Assembly (NCBI GenBank): GCA_012839145.1
Contig: DUNY01000187.1
Coordinates: forward strand, 1 to 9,792
Direction of reading: 5' to 3'
Source of the DNA: Thermoanaerobacterales bacterium
Lineage (GTDB): Bacteria; Bacillota; Thermosediminibacteria; Thermosediminibacterales; Tepidanaerobacteraceae
Length of the DNA stretch: 9,792 nt
Part shown: in pieces, positions 5,306-9,792 of the stretch
Position numbering within the stretch: the stretch's first letter is position 1
How the letters are laid out: each line of letters opens with the position of its first letter
The notes under the pieces: generated by a model
Database searches by the model: none
Told to the model about the DNA's origin: nothing
The model's input: the letters and a program-made list of their open reading frames with translations, nothing else
Program-made: the position numbers and the translations under genes

Positions 5306-6178
5306 ATGATTATTCTTGAAAACGAGTTTCTTCTTCTAGAAGTTTCAGAACACGGCGCCGAACTTAAACGCATATTCCACAAAAGTAAAAAAAGGGATTA
5401 TCTATGGAAAGGAGGTAAGGAGTGGAGAAGGCATTCCCCTATTTTATTTCCAAATATCGGAGGTATGGCAGGTGAGAAGTTGATAGTGGACGGTAAAAGC
5501 TACCCTGCTTTGCCTCATGGCTTTGCGCGAGACTGCAAGTTTAAGATTCTAGAAAGTAGTACACAATATGTTATCTTAGTTTTAGAGCATGATGAAACAA
5601 CTGCTATCTATTATCCATATAAGTTTCGACTGGCAATTACTTATACATTAAAAGAAAACTCTGTAGAGATAGGATGGCACATATACAACGAGGACGAAAG
5701 GACATTATATTTTTCCATAGGTGCACATCCAGGTTTTATGTTGGCAGAAAACAGCTGTGTTGAGGATTATAAAATAGTCTTCGACAAAACAATCAATGTC
5801 CAGACCCGTCGTGTAGTAGGCAGATACTTGACTGAGGAAAAGGAATTGGTTATACAAAACTGTAATGAATTCCATATTAAACCGGAATTATTTGCAAAAG
5901 ACGCTTTGATTTTGGAGGGCAGTAATATCTCTGAAGTATCTCTTATTAACGAAAAATGCGGCTATTTTGTTAAGATTAAATGTCCCGATTTTCCAGTGGT
6001 TGCTTTATGGACAAATCCCAATAGTCTTGATAATATAAAATTTATATGTATTGAGCCATGGTGTGGCATCAATTCTTTTGTAAATGATAAGCCAGAGGAA
6101 ATTAACAAAAAAGAAAGAATCAACGAGCTTAACCCCTTAGAGGCATGGGAAAAAAGTTATATTATAGAGGTGCAATAA
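5306..6178 (+). CDS. Aldose 1-epimerase family protein (LacX-like)
   Basis: The 290-residue protein belongs to the galactose mutarotase-like family, whose members interconvert alpha and beta anomers of sugars or phosphosugars. Its length and motifs match the LacX-like branch: SEHGAEL (14-20), YLWKG (32-36), SPILFPNIGG (44-53), LPHGFARD (69-76, His71), SIGAHPGF (137-144, His141 as likely general acid) and FICIEPWCGINS (247-258, Glu250 as likely base). I chose the ATG at 5306 because GGAGTG ends 5 nt upstream; an in-frame GTG at 5273 would add 11 residues not typical of the family. It diverges from gntR with about 200 bp between. A strong terminator follows. In this locus it may act on the same sugar or sugar phosphate that the PTS handles, but LacX-like proteins are promiscuous and the substrate is unknown. 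Confidence 0.9.
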   Translation: MIILENEFLLLEVSEHGAELKRIFHKSKKRDYLWKGGKEWRRHSPILFPNIGGMAGEKLIVDGKSYPALPHGFARDCKFKILESSTQYVILVLEHDETTAIYYPYKFRLAITYTLKENSVEIGWHIYNEDERTLYFSIGAHPGFMLAENSCVEDYKIVFDKTINVQTRRVVGRYLTEEKELVIQNCNEFHIKPELFAKDALILEGSNISEVSLINEKCGYFVKIKCPDFPVVALWTNPNSLDNIKFICIEPWCGINSFVNDKPEEINKKERINELNPLEAWEKSYIIEVQ

Positions 6179-6252
6179 AAAACATCTCACCCTAGTCATC
6201 ACAGACCGAGATATCAAATCTAATGCAAAAATTAAATAATCAAATAGCGTAG

Positions 6253-6302
6253 AAACGGGTGGTTTTTATAACATATATTTGTGAAAATCACCCGTTTTTT
6301 TT
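6253..6302 (+). terminator. Rho-independent terminator after the aldose epimerase
   Basis: AAACGGGTG (6253-6261) pairs with CACCCGTTT (6289-6297); the stem can extend inward with weaker pairs between the TTTT and AAAA runs. A run of eight T (6295-6302) follows. It ends transcription coming from the epimerase gene and isolates the DnaA-box array from it. Confidence 0.9.
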
Positions 6303-6310
6303 CACATAAG

Positions 6311-6425
6311 TTATCCCCATAAAATGTGGATAAGCTGTTGATATGATGTGATATTGTGGATAACCTGTTGATATATAGGTGATTTTGTGAATAACTTGTG
6401 GATATCCACGCCTTTTTGTGGATAA
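6311..6425. other. DnaA-box cluster (origin-like or DnaA-titration/regulatory site)
   Basis: Exact TGTGGATAA (the reverse of TTATCCACA) occurs at 6325-6333, 6355-6363 and 6417-6425. One-mismatch forms are TTATCCCCA (6311-6319, opposite orientation), TGTGAATAA (6386-6394) and TGTGGATAT (6397-6405). TGTTGATAT at 6336-6344 and 6366-6374 has two mismatches. The last array member overlaps the palindrome GTGGATATCCAC (6398-6409). Seven boxes share one orientation with spacings of 11, 19, 11, 20, 11 and 20 bp between starts, so pairs are about one helical turn apart and the unit is about three turns. This is the layout expected for cooperative DnaA binding. The dnaA gene is not in the window, and genes on both sides read rightward, so a replication origin is not shown. 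Confidence 0.8.
6325..6425. repeat. Degenerate tandem repeats of 30-31 bp
   Basis: Units begin at 6325, 6355 and 6386, and a partial fourth unit at 6417. Each opens with TGTGGATAAs or a close variant, then yTGTkGATAT, then a more variable 10-11 bp. Units 1 and 2 agree at 19 of their first 20 bases; unit 3 is more diverged. The unit length and the DnaA-like core resemble iterons or an expanded DnaA-box array. Confidence 0.75.
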
Positions 6426-6535
6426 CAACAATAATTTTTGTTATTTTTATCCTAAAACCAACCTTTGATAAAAACCCCAAATTAAGATATACTTATACCC
6501 AAATATTAATTCTTTTATTAACCAGATCCCCATGA
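6426..6535. other. AT-rich tract beside the DnaA-box array
   Basis: The stretch is visibly dominated by A and T, with blocks such as AATAATTTTTGTTATTTTTA and CAAATATTAATTCTTTTATT. It directly adjoins the last DnaA box, as a duplex-unwinding element would. Arms GGATAA (6420-6425) and TTATCC (6447-6452) also bracket its first part. It contains the iorA promoter, which alone could explain its AT bias. Confidence 0.5.
6465..6493 (+). promoter_or_regulatory. Sigma-A promoter driving iorAB
   Basis: TTGATA (6465-6470), a 17-bp spacer and TATACT (6488-6493) make a good housekeeping promoter. The start of transcription would be near 6500, about 50 nt before the iorA start. The DnaA-box array lies 40 bp upstream of the -35. 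Confidence 0.7.
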
Positions 6536-6552
6536 AAAAGGGAGGAGAGCCA

Positions 6553-8313
6553 TTGAAGAAGATTATGACAGGCAATGAAGCTATTGCCCGGGGAGCTTAT
6601 GAGGCTGGGTGCAAAGTAGCGGCAGCTTACCCTGGTACTCCCAGCACTGAGATTTTAGAAAATATTGCAAATTACAAAGAGATATATTCCCAGTGGTCTG
6701 TAAATGAAAAAGTTGCTCTGGAAGTTGCCGGTGGTGCATCCATTGCCGGTGCTAGAGCTCTCTGTGCCATGAAACATGTGGGATTAAATGTTGCTGCAGA
6801 CCCATTGTTTACTTTGGCCTATACAGGAGTGAACGGCGGCTTGGTAGTGGTTACTGCTGATGACCCCGGACTACACAGTTCCCAAAATGAGCAGGACAAC
6901 CGATATTATGCCATACACGCTAAAGCGGCTATGATAGAGCCCTCAGACAGTCAAGAGTGTCTGGATTTTGCAAAATATGCCTTCACGCTCAGTGAAGAAT
7001 ACGACATACCGGTGCTGCTGAGAGTTACAACCAGGATATGCCACAGTAAATCCCTGGTAAATATGGGGTCTCGGCAAGATGTGGGCGTAAAAGAATATAA
7101 AAAGTATGCAGCAAAATACTGCATGATTCCCGCTTTTGCTAAGAGAAGACACCCTGTAGTAGAACAAAAACTTAAAAAACTCCGTGAATATTCCAATAAA
7201 ATTCCCTTAAATCGAATTGAGTGGGGAGACAAAAAAGTCGGCATAATTACTTCAGGCATTTCATACCAACATGCTAGAGAAGTAATGGGTGATAATGCCT
7301 CTTATTTAAAGATAGGCCTTAGTTTTCCACTGCCGGAAAAACTGATCCGAGAATTTGCATCCGGTGTGGAAAAACTATATGTGATAGAAGAAAGTGAGCC
7401 CTATATGGAGACCTTCGTAAAATCCTTAGGGATAAAATGTATAGGTAAAGACGTCTTTCCCATCTGTGGGGAACTGAATCCAGAAATACTGGAAAAAGTG
7501 CTAAGGCCGGAAACATCAAGAAACACATACACCCTTGACATGGAAATTCCGTCACGGCCGCCGGTGCTATGTGCCGGATGTCCCCACAGAGGTATGTTTT
7601 ATACCTTGAAAAAATACAAGGATGTGATAGTAACCGGTGATATCGGATGCTACAGCTTATCCATTATGCCGCCCCTTGATGTGACCCATACACTAATCTG
7701 CATGGGAGCAGGCATATCGGCGGGCATTGGATTTGAAAAGGCTTTAACGCTGGCTCATAACGGTAAGAAAGTTTTTGGATGTATGGGTGATTCAACCTTT
7801 TTCCACTCGGGGATCACAAGCCTCATCGACGCTGTTTATAATAAGAGTGAGATGGCGGTTATCATCCTTGACAACCGCATCACTGCAATGACCGGCCACC
7901 AGCAAAATCCGGGCACCGGAAAAACCTTAAGTGGCGATATATCACCTGTGATAGACATAGAGCAGATTGTAAGGGCTGTAGGGGTTAAGGGAGAAAATAT
8001 CCGAGTGGTTGATCCTTATGATCTTACCGAAACGCAGGAAGCAGTGGAAAAGGCCTATGAGGCTGTGGAGCCTTTTGTTATAATTGCCAAGAGGCCTTGC
8101 GCATTGATAAAAGAAGTACAAAAGATGAGAGCAACCCTTAAGTGCACCATAAATCAGAATAAGTGCACAAGCTGCAAGATGTGCCTTAAAATAGGATGTC
8201 CCGCCATTGCCTTCAAAGATGATGTGATGGTTATAGATCAAGCTTCATGCAACGGATGCACCCTTTGCATGCAGGTTTGCAGGTTTGATGCCATTGAAAG
8301 GTTGGGTGAGTGA
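6553..8313 (+). CDS. iorA: Indolepyruvate ferredoxin oxidoreductase, alpha subunit
   Basis: The 586-residue cytoplasmic subunit uses thiamine diphosphate to oxidatively decarboxylate aryl pyruvates (indolepyruvate, phenylpyruvate, hydroxyphenylpyruvate) to aryl acetyl-CoA, reducing ferredoxin. The N-terminal pyrimidine-binding domain has TGNEAIARGAYEAG and AAYPGTPSTEI. The TPP-binding region has VLCAGCPHRGMFY, GDIGCYSL, and GCMGDSTFFHSGI followed by ILDNRITAMTGHQQNPGTG. The C-terminus carries two [4Fe-4S] sites: Cys538, 541, 544, 549 and Cys566, 569, 572, 576. All eight cysteines are present. I place the start at TTG 6553 because GGAGG lies 7 nt upstream and the family starts M-K-K-x-x-T-G-N-E-A; an in-frame ATG at 6532 would put the Shine-Dalgarno inside the gene. 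The length is normal for IorA. iorB follows with a 1-nt gap. Confidence 0.97.
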   Translation: MKKIMTGNEAIARGAYEAGCKVAAAYPGTPSTEILENIANYKEIYSQWSVNEKVALEVAGGASIAGARALCAMKHVGLNVAADPLFTLAYTGVNGGLVVVTADDPGLHSSQNEQDNRYYAIHAKAAMIEPSDSQECLDFAKYAFTLSEEYDIPVLLRVTTRICHSKSLVNMGSRQDVGVKEYKKYAAKYCMIPAFAKRRHPVVEQKLKKLREYSNKIPLNRIEWGDKKVGIITSGISYQHAREVMGDNASYLKIGLSFPLPEKLIREFASGVEKLYVIEESEPYMETFVKSLGIKCIGKDVFPICGELNPEILEKVLRPETSRNTYTLDMEIPSRPPVLCAGCPHRGMFYTLKKYKDVIVTGDIGCYSLSIMPPLDVTHTLICMGAGISAGIGFEKALTLAHNGKKVFGCMGDSTFFHSGITSLIDAVYNKSEMAVIILDNRITAMTGHQQNPGTGKTLSGDISPVIDIEQIVRAVGVKGENIRVVDPYDLTETQEAVEKAYEAVEPFVIIAKRPCALIKEVQKMRATLKCTINQNKCTSCKMCLKIGCPAIAFKDDVMVIDQASCNGCTLCMQVCRFDAIERLGE

Positions 8314-8314
8314 G

Positions 8315-8887
8315 ATGACAAAGAGCCTTATATTGGTAGGCGTAGGTGGCCAAGGAACCATCCTAACTTCCAAAATCCTTGCAGAAGGATTGCTGAAACT
8401 GGGATTTGATGTAAAGATGTCGGAAATTCACGGCATGGCCCAACGAGGCGGCAGTGTGAATACCCAGATAAGATTTGGCAAAAAGGTACACTCACCCATG
8501 ATAAGCATGGGCGAAGCCAATTTATTGGTGGCTTTTGAAAAGGTTGAGGCAATTAGATATTTAGATTATCTTAAACCCGGAGGAACTCTTATAGTAAATG
8601 ACCATGAAATCTATTCACTGCCGGTTTTGGCCGGAAAAGAAAAGTATCCGGAGAAAGCCATAGAAAAGCTTGAAAAGCTCGTTGAAAATATTGTAATTAT
8701 TAAAGCGGCAGATATCGCCAAAGATTTAGGAAATATAAGGGCTCAGAACATGGTGCTGTTGGGAGCTGCGGTTAAACTATTAGAGATTTTGGATTTAGAT
8801 TGGGTTGATTTAATAAAAGATAACCTACCCCAAAAATTTCATGAAATAAATATCAATGCCTTTAATGCAGGAGTAAAGCAAGCTTAA
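8315..8887 (+). CDS. iorB: Indolepyruvate ferredoxin oxidoreductase, beta subunit
   Basis: The 190-residue subunit pairs with IorA. It begins MTKSLILVGVGGQGTILTSK, with the GxGGQG motif (9-14) of the 2-oxoacid oxidoreductase gamma/beta subunit family, then EIHGMAQRGGSV (37-48), the other family hallmark. The ATG at 8315 is one base past the iorA stop (TGAGATG), with GGGTGAG just upstream, so translation is probably coupled to iorA. A longer frame from 8285 overlaps iorA and lacks family similarity. Length is usual. A terminator follows about 77 bp downstream, so iorAB is a two-gene operon. It supports amino acid fermentation with ferredoxin as electron acceptor. Confidence 0.95.
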   Translation: MTKSLILVGVGGQGTILTSKILAEGLLKLGFDVKMSEIHGMAQRGGSVNTQIRFGKKVHSPMISMGEANLLVAFEKVEAIRYLDYLKPGGTLIVNDHEIYSLPVLAGKEKYPEKAIEKLEKLVENIVIIKAADIAKDLGNIRAQNMVLLGAAVKLLEILDLDWVDLIKDNLPQKFHEININAFNAGVKQA

Positions 8888-8963
8888 TTTTGAAAGTCCT
8901 GCAGTAAGAGTTTTCTGACTTATGCAAGGGAAGAGTGGGGCAGTTGTAATAGGTTATCAAGTT

Positions 8964-8987
8964 AAAAGCAGCGTAAGCTGCTTTTTT
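8964..8987 (+). terminator. Rho-independent terminator after iorB
   Basis: AAAAGCAGC (8964-8972) and GCTGCTTTT (8977-8985) form a compact GC-containing stem around the GTAA tetraloop, followed by T to 8987 (six T in all). It ends the iorAB transcript. Confidence 0.93.
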
Positions 8988-9050
8988 GGCATGCAAGACC
9001 GCCCTAAACTTTGTCTTATTAAAACCATATATGGGAAATCCCGTGAAAAA

Positions 9051-9059
9051 TGTTATACT
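9051..9059 (+). promoter_or_regulatory. Extended -10 promoter of tatD
   Basis: TGTTATACT is a good extended -10 (TGnTATACT). The hexamer 17 bp upstream, ATGGGA, is not a recognisable -35. Transcription would start near 9066, giving a leader of only about 15 nt that begins at the ribosome binding site. Confidence 0.6.
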
Positions 9060-9081
9060 TATATGTAGGAGGTGGCGCGCA

Positions 9082-9792
9082 ATGTTTGTAGATGTTCACG
9101 CCCATTTGGACGATAAAGCCTTTGATGATGACAGGCAGCAAGTATTGGAAAAAATAGGAGAGGCTGGCATCGTAGTTGTAAATGCCGGTTCTGACATGGC
9201 CTCCAGTCGTTTTTCAGTGGACCTTGCCCATGAACATGATTTTATATTTGCATGTGTGGGGGTTCACCCTCATGAAGCTGAAAAAGTACAAAAAGACTAT
9301 ATAGAAGAACTTGAGAAACTTGCAAAAAATCCGAAAGTCATAGGAATCGGTGAGATAGGCCTTGACTACTACTACGATTTCTCTGATCGAAAAATCCAGA
9401 AAAAAGTTTTCATGGAACAATTGGAACTGGCAAAAAGCCTGGATCTGCCGGTGATAGTCCATAATAGAGAAGCTCATCAAGACACCCTTGATATATTAAA
9501 AAAAGTGCGACCGTCCAAAGGCCTTATGCACTGTTATTCCGGCAGCCTGGAGATGGCACGGGAATTTATACAGCTGGGATTTTACTTTTCCTTCGGTGGA
9601 GTCATCACCTTCAAAAACGCCAAAAAGCCCAAGGAAGTAGCATCAGAACTCCCCCTAGACAAAATTCTTCTTGAAACCGACTGTCCCTACCTTTCCCCGG
9701 AACCATATCGGGGCAAGCGAAACGACCCTACACGGATTCCCATTATCGCTCAGCAGCTGGCCCAACTTCGGGAAATTTCAGTTGAAGAAATA
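9082..9792 (+). CDS. tatD: TatD-family metal-dependent hydrolase (deoxyribonuclease), 3' end cut by window
   Basis: The first 237 codons are present; family members are about 255 residues, so only some 20 are missing. The protein is a TIM-barrel hydrolase of the TatD/YcfH group, which has 3'-5' exonuclease activity on DNA in characterised members. Metal ligands are all visible: His6 and His8 (VDVHAHLDD), Glu91 (GIGEIGLDYY), His127 (VIVHNREA), His150 (MHCYSG) and Asp200 (LLETDCPYLSP). The ATG at 9082 has AGGAGGTG about 7 nt upstream. The gene has its own promoter and lies after the iorB terminator, so it is separate from iorAB. In many Firmicutes tatD sits near metS, rnmV and rsmA not far from the replication origin; those genes are not in view. 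Confidence 0.95.
   Translation, partial: MFVDVHAHLDDKAFDDDRQQVLEKIGEAGIVVVNAGSDMASSRFSVDLAHEHDFIFACVGVHPHEAEKVQKDYIEELEKLAKNPKVIGIGEIGLDYYYDFSDRKIQKKVFMEQLELAKSLDLPVIVHNREAHQDTLDILKKVRPSKGLMHCYSGSLEMAREFIQLGFYFSFGGVITFKNAKKPKEVASELPLDKILLETDCPYLSPEPYRGKRNDPTRIPIIAQQLAQLREISVEEI

Larger units (their letters stand above)
6179..6552. other. Noncoding spacer with terminator, DnaA-box array and iorA promoter
   Basis: No gene is apparent in this 374-bp gap; the one open frame (minus, 6232-6480) is made largely of the repeats. From left to right it contains a Rho-independent terminator (6253-6302), a cluster of DnaA-box-like nonamers (6311-6425), an AT-rich tract (about 6426-6535), and within it the iorA promoter. 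Confidence 0.75.

Noticed and set aside
6311..6425. CRISPR array reading of the 30-bp repeats
   Set aside because: The units are tandem with no unique spacers, are degenerate, and are built from the DnaA nonamer; no cas gene is present.
6232..6480. 82-codon open frame on the minus strand in the DnaA-box spacer
   Set aside because: Its protein is mostly the translation of the repeat units and AT-rich DNA, it lacks a family motif, and it overlaps a clear terminator and promoter.
8285..8314. Longer iorB start overlapping iorA
   Set aside because: The extra ten residues do not match the family N-terminus, while the ATG at 8315 begins the standard MTKSxLxVGVGGQG.

Overview
The window looks like chromosomal DNA from an anaerobic, low-GC Firmicute of the class Clostridia. 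The evidence is AT-rich spacers, strong GGAGG-type ribosome binding sites, TTGACA/TATATT promoters, DnaA boxes of the TTATCCACA type, ferredoxin-dependent indolepyruvate oxidoreductase genes, and a PTS operon of the clostridial glucitol type. I cannot name the genus.

Left part (1-6178) is a carbohydrate locus. On the minus strand lie the N-terminal part of a probable iron-containing alcohol dehydrogenase-like protein (1-222, cut by the window edge) and a glucosamine-6-phosphate deaminase, nagB (273-1010). An 848-bp spacer (1011-1858) holds two outward-facing promoters, both TTGACA-17-TATATT, plus several inverted repeats and a cre-like site. On the plus strand follows a glucitol/sorbitol-family PTS operon: EIIC (srlA), EIIB and EIIC' as two separate overlapping genes where the usual SrlE is one protein, an intercistronic hairpin, EIIA (srlB), and a GutM-like protein. 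A convergent UTRA-type GntR regulator (4406-5104, minus) and a LacX-like aldose 1-epimerase (5306-6178, plus) complete it. No polyol-phosphate dehydrogenase of the SrlD type is present. The pairing of NagB and a UTRA regulator with a glucitol-type PTS suggests an amino sugar or related substrate rather than plain sorbitol. By my alignment the EIIA lacks the histidine that is phosphorylated in E. coli SrlB.

Middle (6179-6552) is a noncoding spacer with a strong terminator, then a compact array of DnaA-box-like sequences (three exact TGTGGATAA, several near matches) repeating about every 30-31 bp, then an AT-rich stretch that also carries the promoter of the next operon. It is origin-like or a DnaA-titration/regulatory cluster, and it is the most unusual feature of the window.

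Right part (6553-9792): iorA and iorB (indolepyruvate:ferredoxin oxidoreductase, aromatic 2-oxo acid fermentation) in one operon with a terminator, then a TatD-family metal-dependent hydrolase that runs off the window end.
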